Shown piece after piece: positions 1-8,718 of a stretch of DNA of 42,016 nt. The notes below the pieces were generated by a model. It was given only the letters and a program-made list of their open reading frames with translations. It did no database searches and had not been told where the DNA came from. The first letter of the stretch is position 1; the number at the start of each line of letters is the position of its first letter. The stretch covers positions 1-42,016 of the forward strand of contig CATNCF010000025.1 in NCBI GenBank assembly GCA_950097145.1. Direction: 5' to 3'. The DNA comes from an uncultured Lachnospiraceae bacterium (GTDB lineage Bacteria; Bacillota; Clostridia; Lachnospirales; Lachnospiraceae). A program made the translations under genes and the position numbers.

Positions 1-2221
1 CAAGCAAATATAAATAAATAGAATGATTAGTAATATAACGGTATCTATATATCCCCTCATGATCCGTTTTAATATCATGCCCTTTGCTTTCCTTATTGAT
101 CACTCTATATGCGTCATCTAAGTTATCATCTAGAGCATAGAGAATGCTTAAATTTGAAGCATAAAATAATCTTTCTGCCATTCCTTCAGCCAAGTTATTC
201 AAGATATCATGATATAGTAAAATTCCCTGAGATAATTCTACCTTTTTCGAAAGTATGCCAGAGATAATAAAATTATTTTTGAGAATTTGAGTACGGGGGA
301 ATCTAAAATGAGGGTTTTCTTCTTCCAACTGTAGAGCAACTAATGTATTTTCATAAGCTTTCAAAAATTCCCCTTGTTTAATTAAAATTGCAGAATAATT
401 GGTTAGTGATGTATAATATTGCTTTATGTTTTTATAGTTATTTGAATCATCTTTTTGACCAAAATAATCAACCGCTTGTTTAATAAAAATGGGAGCAACA
501 TCTATTCCGTGAATGGAATTAGCGTTTCTTTTGATTATGTTTATCCGATTCCTTGCATCTTCGTCATACCCTAAACGCCCCGAAAGACTGTTTAAAAGTT
601 CTTCTTCTATTGAACGAGCCTTGCTAATTTCACCCAAATGAGCATAGGCAATAATAAGAGCATGATTATATCTTTCCCAAACCTCCACTTCTCCATTAAA
701 TGATTCATTCTCACGTTTTATTTCTAACTGTTGTATAGCTGCAATAGTTTCATTTGTAGCAAGTTTTTTTGAGTAACAACGTAATTTTAGAATATCTCTT
801 TCCGCCAGTAACTCCTCTGGATAGTAACCCAATATTAGTTCTAAATATTTTAAAGATTCGGTATAGTCTTTTACATTATAAAACCCATATGCCTGCTTTA
901 TCAGCTCTAAATATTCTGTTTGAATATCATCAAATAGCTTAGAGGCTTCATCCAATATGTTATCTAATATATTTCCATAGGTTCTTAGCTGTTGAATTAG
1001 ATAAAGCATATAGAGGACAGAAGCTTCCTTGTATTTTAAAGCACTTAACATATAGCGGGCTCTGCGTAAATACTGTCCTGGTTTAATTTGCTTTAAGCAA
1101 GAAGACAACTTTGCATAATATTCTATATGGGATGCATTAACTTTTGACATAAATACATCCCTTATAATATCATGCGCAAACTTATACTGCTCTGTTTTAT
1201 CAGTATTTTCTGTTAGTCTAAGGGTATTTGCATCTGTAATAATTTTTTTGATTTTACTTTTTTCAGAATCTGTGATTGCTTCCAATTCATAAGCTGAGAA
1301 TGTCATTCCCATAATAGACGCATATTCAAGCACTTCTTCTATTTGTTCTCCAGAAGCCCCATATTCCTTCAAGCGTCGCTTTAACATCATATCAAGATAA
1401 TTTCTATTATTTTCATATGAGGAATCAAAATCAAATGCATTCTCAGCAATTTCTTGAATAACCTCAAAATAAACTTTCAGGTGTCCATTTACCAAGTTGT
1501 ATAGAAGTTCTACTTGAGAATCATTTAATCTGTGATTACTTTTATAGAATAAATTTTGCTTAAAATCTGTGTACTCAAATGTTGTAAATGGCAATTTATT
1601 AGCTTTATCTGTTGAGTTTTGTATTTCTGAAAGAATATCTTCATTAAATGACTTCTGGTTGTTTGTTATCGACAAAATAAACCTTATACGTTTGCGCTCT
1701 TCATCTGTAAATATATTTGACTGAGTAATAAATTGCACTAATAATAAAAGAGAACGGCGATCCCACCAATGTATATTATCACATATTATATATAGCTTTT
1801 TGCGTTTGAGTGCCTTTTTTAGATAATTTAAAATTACCAATTCATCTTCGTTTAAAAATTGTAACTCAGCTATTGGTTTCGGTTTTACAAAAGAACTTAT
1901 TAAATAACTAATAATATTTCCAACAAAAGGAGTGTCTTTGGCTACCTCAATAGTTCCATCTTTTATGTATTCTTTATATAACTTTACATCGGTCATGGAT
2001 TTCCTAAAAGCTGAATAGTCTCTCTCCCCATCTATATAGTCGCTGTCAAAAATAATAGCTTGCTCAGATAATGATTCTTCTATTTTTTTGCAGTAAGCTA
2101 AGAATGTATATGATTTACCACAGCCTGATTCTCCAATGACAATTGTATAAAAATTATTTTCTACCTTATCTAGCAGACATTGTAAAAACTTTTCTTCATG
2201 AGGGAGTAAACTATTTTCCAT
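1..2221 (-). CDS. STAND/AAA_16-like ATPase with helical-repeat C-terminus (3' end beyond window)
   Basis: The frame is open from an ATG at 2219-2221 to the window edge, so about 740 residues are visible and the C-terminus is missing. A good ribosome binding site (AAAGGTGAT, 2228-2236) fixes the start. Residues 30-37 read GESGCGKS, a Walker A P-loop. Residues 143-153 read LYIICDNIHWW, a Walker B resembling the DDxHWxD form of AAA_16/MalT-type STAND ATPases. Beyond about residue 350 the protein is helical and rich in Tyr, Leu, Ala and Glu pairs, as expected for degenerate TPR repeats (for example around SLKYLELILGYYPEE). No DNA-binding domain is visible, but one could lie beyond the edge. Codon use is strongly A/T-biased (many TTA, ATA, AAT), unlike the genes to its right, which suggests transfer. 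STAND proteins usually act as ligand-triggered switches in regulation or defence; which applies here is unknown. Confidence 0.75.
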   Translation of the reverse strand, partial: MENSLLPHEEKFLQCLLDKVENNFYTIVIGESGCGKSYTFLAYCKKIEESLSEQAIIFDSDYIDGERDYSAFRKSMTDVKLYKEYIKDGTIEVAKDTPFVGNIISYLISSFVKPKPIAELQFLNEDELVILNYLKKALKRKKLYIICDNIHWWDRRSLLLLVQFITQSNIFTDEERKRIRFILSITNNQKSFNEDILSEIQNSTDKANKLPFTTFEYTDFKQNLFYKSNHRLNDSQVELLYNLVNGHLKVYFEVIQEIAENAFDFDSSYENNRNYLDMMLKRRLKEYGASGEQIEEVLEYASIMGMTFSAYELEAITDSEKSKIKKIITDANTLRLTENTDKTEQYKFAHDIIRDVFMSKVNASHIEYYAKLSSCLKQIKPGQYLRRARYMLSALKYKEASVLYMLYLIQQLRTYGNILDNILDEASKLFDDIQTEYLELIKQAYGFYNVKDYTESLKYLELILGYYPEELLAERDILKLRCYSKKLATNETIAAIQQLEIKRENESFNGEVEVWERYNHALIIAYAHLGEISKARSIEEELLNSLSGRLGYDEDARNRINIIKRNANSIHGIDVAPIFIKQAVDYFGQKDDSNNYKNIKQYYTSLTNYSAILIKQGEFLKAYENTLVALQLEEENPHFRFPRTQILKNNFIISGILSKKVELSQGILLYHDILNNLAEGMAERLFYASNLSILYALDDNLDDAYRVINKESKGHDIKTDHEGIYRYRYITNHSIYLYLL

Positions 2222-2321
2222 TTTTAAAATCACCTTTGCTGTATTTTACTTTGAAAACATTTCTTAAATTGTCAAACATTCTTTTATTTCACCTGCTGAT
2301 ATTCCCAAATCCTATCTAATT

Positions 2322-2433
2322 CAACGGACTTTGAATTATCCACATCATTCCTATTTCACCTAATTGATAGATAACGGTGGATTATCAATAAATTCTCCCA
2401 TCACCAAATCCAACGGATAACTCCGAATTATCC
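2322..2433. repeat. Three spaced, operator-like repeats upstream of the STAND gene
   Basis: Two dyads share the form GATAA-N7-TTATC: 2370-2386 and 2415-2433 (the latter with 6-bp arms, GGATAA/TTATCC). A third, partial copy at 2322-2341 matches the 2411-2433 copy (CAACGGA...GAATTATCC) but lacks 3 bases of the left arm. The TTATC arms end 45-46 bp apart. They lie about 100-210 bp upstream of the gene starting at 2221. They could be regulator sites or remnants of a degenerate tandem repeat. Confidence 0.5.
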
Positions 2434-2554
2434 CTCATACATAATACCACACCCTCCTCCCAAATTTCTCCATTTTTCGTCATTCTTAGCAAAATCTTAG
2501 CGCCCATTCCTTCCACCATCCGAATAATCTCCCCAGCTCTGCCCAACACAAATC

Positions 2555-2597
2555 AAAAAAAAGGAGCAACCCTGCACCCATCATACAGACTTGCCCC
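2555..2597 (-). terminator. Probable rho-independent terminator after recQ
   Basis: On the minus strand GGGGCAA (from 2597) pairs with TTGCTCC (one G-U pair) across a 21-nt loop and is followed at once by eight T (2555-2562). It lies about 55 bp past the recQ stop. The loop is long, which lowers confidence. Confidence 0.55.
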
Positions 2598-2651
2598 ATC
2601 TTTATTCATTCTTCACATTCTTCCATCAATTAAAACAAAACATCTACCGTA

Positions 2652-4490
2652 CTACTGTACTGACCTGCCAAATTCCGCAATTTCATCCAAAAACTTCTGG
2701 CCGTATTTCCTAAATTTATTTTCTCCAACACCAGATACTGCCAGCAGTTCCGGTTTATTCTTCGGCAGCTTTTCACACATGTCAATCAAGGTCTTATCAC
2801 TAAAAATAATATACGGCGGTACTGCCTCCTCCTTGGCAATGGCCAGCCTTAACTGGCGCAGCCTCTCAAACAATTTAAACCCGGCGCTGGTAAGAGCGTC
2901 TGTGTTCTTCTTCACCGTTTTCTTCTTTCCTGCGGCTTGTTCCCGCTCTTCAGGTTTCCGAATTAATACACTGGCATTCTCCTCTTTGAGCCTGTTGATA
3001 TCCCCCATCCTAAGAACACTGTATTCCCCCTCCGTGCGCAAGATATATCCTTCTTCCAGCATCTGGTCAATCAGCAGGCGGAGTTCCTGTTCCGTCCTGT
3101 GCTTTAGCGCCCCATAAGAACGGTAAGAATCTGTGCCTGCTTCCCTCAGCCTGGCACGGTTTGCCCCCAGCAAAGTTCCGATGACAATATTCAGCCCAAA
3201 TCTTCCTCTTGTCTCCGCAATACAATTAATCACCCATTTAGCATCCCTTGTCATGTCAACCTGCACATACTCCCGGTGGCAGTTTCCGCAGTTCTCACAA
3301 GGCGCCCCTGTGTTCTCTCCAAAATACCCAAGAATATAATTTCTCAGGCACCAGGTAGTTTTACAATATCCCTCCATAGTGCGGAGCCTGTGGGCGTCCC
3401 TTTCCTTTATCAGCTCGATGTCTGCATCATCAACGCCCTCAAACTCTTTCCGTTCCAGGAGATATTTATTTATCATTACATCCTGGGGTGAAAACAATAA
3501 GATACACTGTGAAGTTCCCCCGTCGCGTCCGGCACGCCCCGCTTCCTGATAATAATTTTCCATACTCTGAGGCATATTATAGTGGATGACATATCTTACA
3601 TTTGACTTATCGATTCCCATGCCGAACGCATTGGTAGCAATGATCACCTGCACCCTGTCATAGATAAAATCATCCTGGTTCTTTTTCCGTGTCTCATTGT
3701 CCATTCCTGCATGATAGCCTCTCACAGAATTTCCCAGCCGAAACAATTTTTCATATAGAGTATCCACATTTTTTCTCGTAGCGCAGTAGATAATTCCACT
3801 TTCATTGGGATGCGCCACCATGTAATCTATGATAAAATCATCTTTGCGCTTTCCTGAGATATGTTCCACGCTGTAATATAAATTCTGTCTGTCAAATCCT
3901 GTGACTACCGTATTGGGATGAGCCAATTTTAAAATACATTCAATATCGTGTTTCACTTCTTCTGTGGCTGTTGCAGTAAACGCACTTATGATGGGCCGTT
4001 TTGGCAGGCACTCTATAAAATCAACAATTTTCAGATAGCTGGGCCTGAAATCCTGCCCCCACTGTGAAATGCAGTGGGCCTCGTCAACGGTAATCATAGA
4101 AATCTCTGTCTGCAGTGCAAATTCCATAAATCCGCCGGACTCCAGCCGTTCAGGCGCCACATAAATAATTTTATAGACGCCTTTTTTAGCCAGGCTGAGG
4201 GCTTTTGATATCTGGGTTTCTGTCAACGATGAATTTATGAATGCAGCATGAATCCCTGCTTCATTTAAGGATTTTACTTGATCCTGCATCAGAGATATCA
4301 GGGGAGATATCACAAGGGTGATGCCGGAACACAGCAGCGCCGGAACCTGATAACATATAGATTTTCCGGCTCCTGTGGGCATAACAGCTAATACGTCTCT
4401 TCCTGACAAAATAGAATCAATGACCGCTTCCTGCCCCTGCCGAAAGGAATCATATCCAAAATACTTCTTTAATATTTCTCTGGCATTCAT
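2652..4490 (-). CDS. recQ: ATP-dependent DNA helicase RecQ
   Basis: This is a 3'-5' superfamily 2 DNA helicase of recombination and fork repair. From the ATG at 4490 it is 612 residues, the usual RecQ length. The helicase core shows motif I PTGAGKS (38-44), DEAH (136-139) and the RecQ-type AFTATAT and QEAGRAGRDG motifs. The zinc-binding/RQC region follows with Cys residues in CKTTWC and CENCGNC, and a C-terminal HRDC domain contains LLAVSGVGENKFRKYG. An in-frame ATG nine codons upstream (4517) overlaps the end of the preceding gene and has no ribosome binding site. The internal ATG has only a weak GGGAAAG in front but matches the family N-terminus. It is the second gene of an apparent two-gene operon with the upstream glutamate-synthase-like gene and ends at a likely terminator. 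Confidence 0.95.
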   Translation of the reverse strand: MNAREILKKYFGYDSFRQGQEAVIDSILSGRDVLAVMPTGAGKSICYQVPALLCSGITLVISPLISLMQDQVKSLNEAGIHAAFINSSLTETQISKALSLAKKGVYKIIYVAPERLESGGFMEFALQTEISMITVDEAHCISQWGQDFRPSYLKIVDFIECLPKRPIISAFTATATEEVKHDIECILKLAHPNTVVTGFDRQNLYYSVEHISGKRKDDFIIDYMVAHPNESGIIYCATRKNVDTLYEKLFRLGNSVRGYHAGMDNETRKKNQDDFIYDRVQVIIATNAFGMGIDKSNVRYVIHYNMPQSMENYYQEAGRAGRDGGTSQCILLFSPQDVMINKYLLERKEFEGVDDADIELIKERDAHRLRTMEGYCKTTWCLRNYILGYFGENTGAPCENCGNCHREYVQVDMTRDAKWVINCIAETRGRFGLNIVIGTLLGANRARLREAGTDSYRSYGALKHRTEQELRLLIDQMLEEGYILRTEGEYSVLRMGDINRLKEENASVLIRKPEEREQAAGKKKTVKKNTDALTSAGFKLFERLRQLRLAIAKEEAVPPYIIFSDKTLIDMCEKLPKNKPELLAVSGVGENKFRKYGQKFLDEIAEFGRSVQ

Positions 4491-4509
4491 GGTTTTTTCT
4501 TTCCCGCGT

Positions 4510-5910
4510 TTATGCATGTGGGATATTGGTAAATTCAGAAATCTCTCTGTTTACTGTCACCAAATCATCCACCGTCAAATCATGCACACAATCATGTCCA
4601 GTAATCCGCGCAAAAGTTTTTAACTCTTCTCTGGTTACATTCAGGTAATTCGCCACTCTCTGGGCGGCCTGCTCTACCTTTAATCTTTTTCTTAATTCCG
4701 GATCCTGGGTAGCAATACCCACCGGACAATTGCCAGTTCCGCAGATCCGGTACTGCTGGCAGGCTGCCGCAATTAAGGCCGCGCTTGCTACTGCCACTGC
4801 GTCCGCCCCCATAGCCAGCGCTTTTGCTGCGTCTGCGGACACCCGCAGTCCTCCGGTAATCACAAGGGAAATGTCAGAATGCACGGCGTCCAGATATTTT
4901 CTTGCACGATACAATGCATAGACCGTGGGAACTGTAGTGGCTTCCCTCAGAAACAGCGGGCTGGATCCGGTTGCTCCGCCTCTTCCGTCAATGGTAATAA
5001 AATCTGGTTCCGCATAAACGCAGTATTCCAAATCTCTTTCCAACCGTCCTGCTGCAATTTTAATGCCTATGGGCCTTCCGTCTGAACGGTTCCGCAGCAT
5101 ATCCACCATATCCCTCAAATCCTCTTTGGAATTCAGTTCCGGAAATTTACTGGGGCTCTGTACGTCTTCCCCCTGCTTTTTCCCACGAAGCTTTGCAATC
5201 TCCGCTGTTACCTTTTCACCTGGAAGATGTCCGCCCATACCGGGCTTCGTTCCCTGTCCAATCTTAATTTCAATGGCGTCAGCGCTGCGCAGATTCTCGT
5301 CTGTCACACTGTATTTATTGGGAATGTACTCAAATATGTACTTATAGGAAGCTTCGCGTTCCTCCGGCAGAATTCCGCCTTCTCCGCTGCACATTGCCGT
5401 CCTGGCCATGGCAGATCCTTTTGCCAGTGCAACCTTAATCTCTTTCGACAGCGCACCAAATGACATATGGGAAATATATACTGGCTGATCCAGTATCATG
5501 GGCTTTTTGGCATGTTTTCCAATCACAGTCATAGTACTTACAGGATCTTCCTCATCCAAAGGCGCTGGGTTTAACTGTGCTCCTAAGAGCAGGATATCAT
5601 CCCAGGAGGGCATCTGCATCTTGGTTCCCATAGCTCCGCTGATGGTCTTTCCCGTCACTGCCATCTGATGAATTTCTTCCATATAACGGCAGGATTCATC
5701 TCTCCGGTAAAAATTCTTATCATAGCTTAATTCCATGGATGACAGTTCTTCCTGTTCCTCAGCCTTCCCGCTCTCTAAATCCAGAGTGCTGACATATTCA
5801 GAAGATTCCTCTCTGAACTTTTCTGCCGGCTGATGGCAGACCGGGCATTCTTCCGGCGCCTGCTCTCCTTCATAAATGTAACCACAAACGCTGCACACAA
5901 ATTTCTTCAT
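4510..5910 (-). CDS. Rubredoxin-like domain fused to FMN-binding glutamate synthase (GOGAT) domain
   Basis: The 466-residue protein begins with a rubredoxin-like zinc/iron knuckle ([10 protein letters not shown]...CPVC, residues 4-25). It continues as an alpha/beta-barrel FMN domain of the glutamate synthase large subunit ([53 protein letters not shown] with likely Fe-S Cys residues). The glutaminase (GATase) and GXGXG domains of full GltB are absent, so it is the short GltS-like type common in anaerobes and archaea. A redox or amino-transfer role is likely, but its substrate cannot be read from sequence. The ATG at 5910 is chosen over one 7 codons upstream because AGGAAGGAA precedes it at good spacing. 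It appears to be the first gene of an operon with recQ. Confidence 0.88.
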   Translation of the reverse strand: MKKFVCSVCGYIYEGEQAPEECPVCHQPAEKFREESSEYVSTLDLESGKAEEQEELSSMELSYDKNFYRRDESCRYMEEIHQMAVTGKTISGAMGTKMQMPSWDDILLLGAQLNPAPLDEEDPVSTMTVIGKHAKKPMILDQPVYISHMSFGALSKEIKVALAKGSAMARTAMCSGEGGILPEEREASYKYIFEYIPNKYSVTDENLRSADAIEIKIGQGTKPGMGGHLPGEKVTAEIAKLRGKKQGEDVQSPSKFPELNSKEDLRDMVDMLRNRSDGRPIGIKIAAGRLERDLEYCVYAEPDFITIDGRGGATGSSPLFLREATTVPTVYALYRARKYLDAVHSDISLVITGGLRVSADAAKALAMGADAVAVASAALIAAACQQYRICGTGNCPVGIATQDPELRKRLKVEQAAQRVANYLNVTREELKTFARITGHDCVHDLTVDDLVTVNREISEFTNIPHA

Positions 5911-5952
5911 AGCATTCCTTCCTTTCCCCATATAAAATTTACATTTTTCTAC

Positions 5953-5982
5953 ATTTTAACACTTTTGCAAATATGATGGCAA
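5953..5982 (-). promoter_or_regulatory. Candidate sigma-70-type promoter for the rubredoxin-GOGAT gene and recQ
   Basis: On the minus strand TTGCCA (5977-5982) and TAAAAT (5953-5958) are separated by 18 bp, about 43 bp before the ATG at 5910 and just past the LysR gene stop. Confidence 0.5.
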
Positions 5983-6016
5983 CCAATTTCTTGATTCCGA
6001 CCCTTATTTGTACCGC

Positions 6017-6928
6017 TCATATAGAATCCGCCCCCGCGCATTTTTCTGAAATAAGAAGTGTTTTCAGCTCTCTGGCTGCGGCGTTCAGCGGCCGCCGCTG
6101 GTTTTCCACAAAACATATCTGCCTCTCTGGAATTGTTTCTTTCAGGAATATTCTGCACGCCTCCCCTTTCTTCAAAACTTCCGCTGCAAATATTTCTGGA
6201 ACATATCCAATACCAAGATCGCTTTTTATCATGGGAAGAATCTGATCCGTGGTTGCCGCCTGAAGTTCTGGCTTAAAGAGCAGCCCATGCTGATGGTAAA
6301 ATGTCTCGTAAAACTCATAGGTAATCGTTTCTTCTCCAAGGCAGACCAGCGGAAAATGATTCACTTCTTTCAGGGTAAGAATATCTCCATGGAATTGGAA
6401 ATAAGCTGGTCCCCCCAACAGAATATCCTGAAAAAAAATAAGGGGATAGGAAACAAGAGGTTTTTCCAGATTTTGCGGCGCGGTCACTACTGCAAAATCA
6501 GCTTCTCCATTTTTTACAGATTCTACTGCCTGATTGGTCAGATGATTTAAAATCCGAATACGGATTTTGGGGTATTGTTCCTTAAAACGTCGCAAAACCG
6601 GCAGCACCAGCATACGCAGCGCTGTTTCACTGACGCCAATGGTTACGCATCCCGCCTTAAGGCCGGCAGAATCTGCCAGCTCATCTTCCGCAAGCTGAAT
6701 CTGATTCACCGCTTCCCTGACACGCAAATAAAGTCTTTTTCCCTCCGGCGTCAGAGAAATCCCCCGGTTCGAACGTACCAGCAGATTGCAGCCGATTTCA
6801 TTTTCCAAAATTTTGATTGTACGGGAAATATTAGGCTGGCTGCTGTGCAGTACTTTCGCCGCCTGAGTTAAATTCTTATACTCTGCCACATAATAAAAAA
6901 TGCGATAATATTCATAGTTAATATTCAT
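6017..6928 (-). CDS. LysR-family transcriptional regulator
   Basis: This 303-residue protein has the LysR N-terminal winged helix-turn-helix (YRIFYYVAEYKNLTQAAKVL, then SSQPNISRTIKILENEIG, about residues 6-45). It is followed by an effector-binding, periplasmic-binding-like domain (ISLTPEGKRLY linker, VTIGVSETALRML start of the domain). The ATG at 6928 fits the family start; an upstream TTG extension does not. It is transcribed away from the MATE exporter gene. In this family such an arrangement usually means the regulator controls itself and the divergent gene in response to a small ligand. The ligand is unknown; the partner suggests a drug or metabolite exported by the MATE protein. Confidence 0.92.
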   Translation of the reverse strand: MNINYEYYRIFYYVAEYKNLTQAAKVLHSSQPNISRTIKILENEIGCNLLVRSNRGISLTPEGKRLYLRVREAVNQIQLAEDELADSAGLKAGCVTIGVSETALRMLVLPVLRRFKEQYPKIRIRILNHLTNQAVESVKNGEADFAVVTAPQNLEKPLVSYPLIFFQDILLGGPAYFQFHGDILTLKEVNHFPLVCLGEETITYEFYETFYHQHGLLFKPELQAATTDQILPMIKSDLGIGYVPEIFAAEVLKKGEACRIFLKETIPERQICFVENQRRPLNAAARELKTLLISEKCAGADSI

Positions 6929-6939
6929 AGTCTGCCCCG

Positions 6940-6967
6940 TTTGATATATCAAATCTGGTATATCAAT
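6940..6967. promoter_or_regulatory. Candidate LysR operator between lysR and the MATE gene
   Basis: A perfect 14-bp palindrome (TTTGATATATCAAA, 6940-6953) is followed by a second partial copy (GGTATATCAA). It lies just upstream of the lysR start and about 35 bp before the MATE promoter. The dyad spacing suits an autoregulatory LysR site. Confidence 0.45.
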
Positions 6968-6996
6968 ATAATAGTTCTAAAATATCATATATATAT

Positions 6997-7025
6997 TTTT
7001 CATATTCTTCTAAAAAGAGTATAAT
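6997..7025 (+). promoter_or_regulatory. Promoter of the MATE gene
   Basis: TTTTCA (6997-7002) and a perfect TATAAT (7020-7025) are 17 bp apart. The leader holds a small perfect hairpin (CTGCTT/AAGCAG, 7047-7062) just before the ribosome binding site AGAAAGGA. Confidence 0.65.
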
Positions 7026-7079
7026 ACGTTCAAATGTAAAAGGCAACTGCTTTTTCAAGCAGACAGAAAGGACAAAACT

Positions 7080-8426
7080 ATGAATAAAGATTTAACAATC
7101 GGAAAACCAGAAACCGTATTATGGAAATTCTGCCTGCCATTATTTGGCAGCATTCTCTTCCAGCAGCTTTATAATATCGCTGACAGCTTAACAGCCGGTA
7201 AATTTATAGGAGAACATGCATTGGCTGCCGTAGGCAACAGCTATGAAATTACATTAATTTTCATTGCATTTGCTTTCGGATGTAATATTGGCTGTTCCGT
7301 CATTGTCTCCCAGTTTTTTGGAGCAAAAAATTACTGTGAAATGAAAACATCGGTCTACACTACATTGATTTCCAGCGGAGTTCTATGCGTTGTGTTAATG
7401 GCATTCGGCATAGCTTTCTGCGGGACGCTCTTAAATCTGATTCATACGCCTCCAGAAATATTTGCTGACTCGAAACTTTATCTTGAGATCTATATTCTGG
7501 GCCTTCCCTTCCTGCTGTTCTATAATATTGCAACAGGAATTTTTTCCGCATTGGGAGATTCCAAAACCCCCTTCCTGTTCCTTGCAGTCTCTTCCACTGC
7601 GAATATCCTGGCAGACATCCTGTTTGTAGCCGGATTTCACATGGGCGTCGCTGGGGTGGCGCTTGCCACTTTTCTATGCCAGGGAATTAGCTGCCTGCTG
7701 GCAGTGTTTGTAGTACTGAGAAGACTGTCCGCCATTCACACGGAAGGGAACATCGTCCTATTTTCTTTCAAAGCCCTTGAAAAAATTGCCGTAATTGCAA
7801 TCCCCAGCATTTTGCAGCAGGGATTTATCTCTATCGGCAATATCATGATCCAGAGCGCCATTAATGACTGTGGCGTAGGCGTCACTGCCGGATATTCTGC
7901 CGCCATCAAGCTTAATAATCTGGTAATCACTTCCTTCACGACCCTTGGAAACGGCATATCAAATTACACAGCGCAAAATATAGGAGCTGGAATGCCAGGG
8001 AGAGTAAAAGCCGGTTTTAAAGCAGGCATAAAAATGGTGTGGATTCTATGCATCCCCATCGTAACATTGTACCTTTTTGCCGCAAAATTACTGATAACGT
8101 TTTTTATCAGCTCTCCTTCTCAACTAGCGCTGACATCCGGCGTACAATTTCTCTATATTGCCGCCCCCTTTTATTTTATTATTTCCATAAAATTAATTGC
8201 AGACGGTATCCTGCGCGGTGCAGGAATGATGCGGGACTTTATGATTTCAACCTTTACTGATCTAATACTCAGAGTCTCTCTGGCTGAATTACTGGCCGCA
8301 CAGACAGGTTACCTTGGAATCTGGTGCGCATGGCCCATCGGCTGGAGCGCTGGCATGATGTTATCTGTGATATTCTATAGAAAAAATATCCGTAAATTTC
8401 AATGTGCAATGCCAAACAACTTATAA
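7080..8426 (+). CDS. MATE-family efflux transporter
   Basis: The 448-residue membrane protein belongs to the multidrug and toxic compound extrusion family, which exports organic cations or metabolites against a Na+ or H+ gradient. Two related halves are visible, with about 12 hydrophobic segments. The family N-terminal pattern is clear (WKFCLPLFGSILFQQLYNIADSL, with LGDSKTP around residue 155). The start is fixed by AGAAAGGA at good spacing. It is the only plus-strand gene in this part of the window and is transcribed divergently from a LysR regulator that probably controls it. The subtype resembles the DinF/NorM-like proteins common in Clostridia; the substrate cannot be predicted. Confidence 0.93.
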   Translation: MNKDLTIGKPETVLWKFCLPLFGSILFQQLYNIADSLTAGKFIGEHALAAVGNSYEITLIFIAFAFGCNIGCSVIVSQFFGAKNYCEMKTSVYTTLISSGVLCVVLMAFGIAFCGTLLNLIHTPPEIFADSKLYLEIYILGLPFLLFYNIATGIFSALGDSKTPFLFLAVSSTANILADILFVAGFHMGVAGVALATFLCQGISCLLAVFVVLRRLSAIHTEGNIVLFSFKALEKIAVIAIPSILQQGFISIGNIMIQSAINDCGVGVTAGYSAAIKLNNLVITSFTTLGNGISNYTAQNIGAGMPGRVKAGFKAGIKMVWILCIPIVTLYLFAAKLLITFFISSPSQLALTSGVQFLYIAAPFYFIISIKLIADGILRGAGMMRDFMISTFTDLILRVSLAELLAAQTGYLGIWCAWPIGWSAGMMLSVIFYRKNIRKFQCAMPNNL

Positions 8427-8508
8427 CCTTCCCACAAATTACAAGACTAAGAGAGCTTTAAACTTAAACTACCCATTTCTATACAGGCAGAACGAATCCT
8501 GCCTTACA

Positions 8509-8670
8509 TATTACTAAGGCGGTTAAATGTCGATGTTTTTACTTGTCTAAATTTTTATCTGCTGCGTTGTCATCAATCGCTGTAGCGAATGCTACAGCTC
8601 AATCTTCCGCCTTGCAGATAGAAATTTATTCTGCGTAAAATTCATTCGACATTTAACCGCCTTAGTAATA
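8509..8670. mobile_element. 162-bp near-palindromic MITE-like element
   Basis: The element begins and ends with a perfect 25-bp terminal inverted repeat (8509-8533 and 8646-8670, core GGCGGTTAAATGTCGA). The arms stay similar right to the centre: AAATTTTTATCTGC on the left matches AAATTTCTATCTGC in the inverted right arm. A perfect hairpin (TGTAGC-GAAT-GCTACA, 8581-8596) sits in the middle. It encodes no protein. A second copy of the terminal core lies at 24774-24822. It sits between two convergent genes, so as RNA it could also stop transcription. No clear target duplication is seen beyond TA. Confidence 0.65.
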
Positions 8671-8718
8671 AAAATGGGTAATCTTTCGAATCATCGCCTG
8701 GGCTGCCGCATCGGTCTA

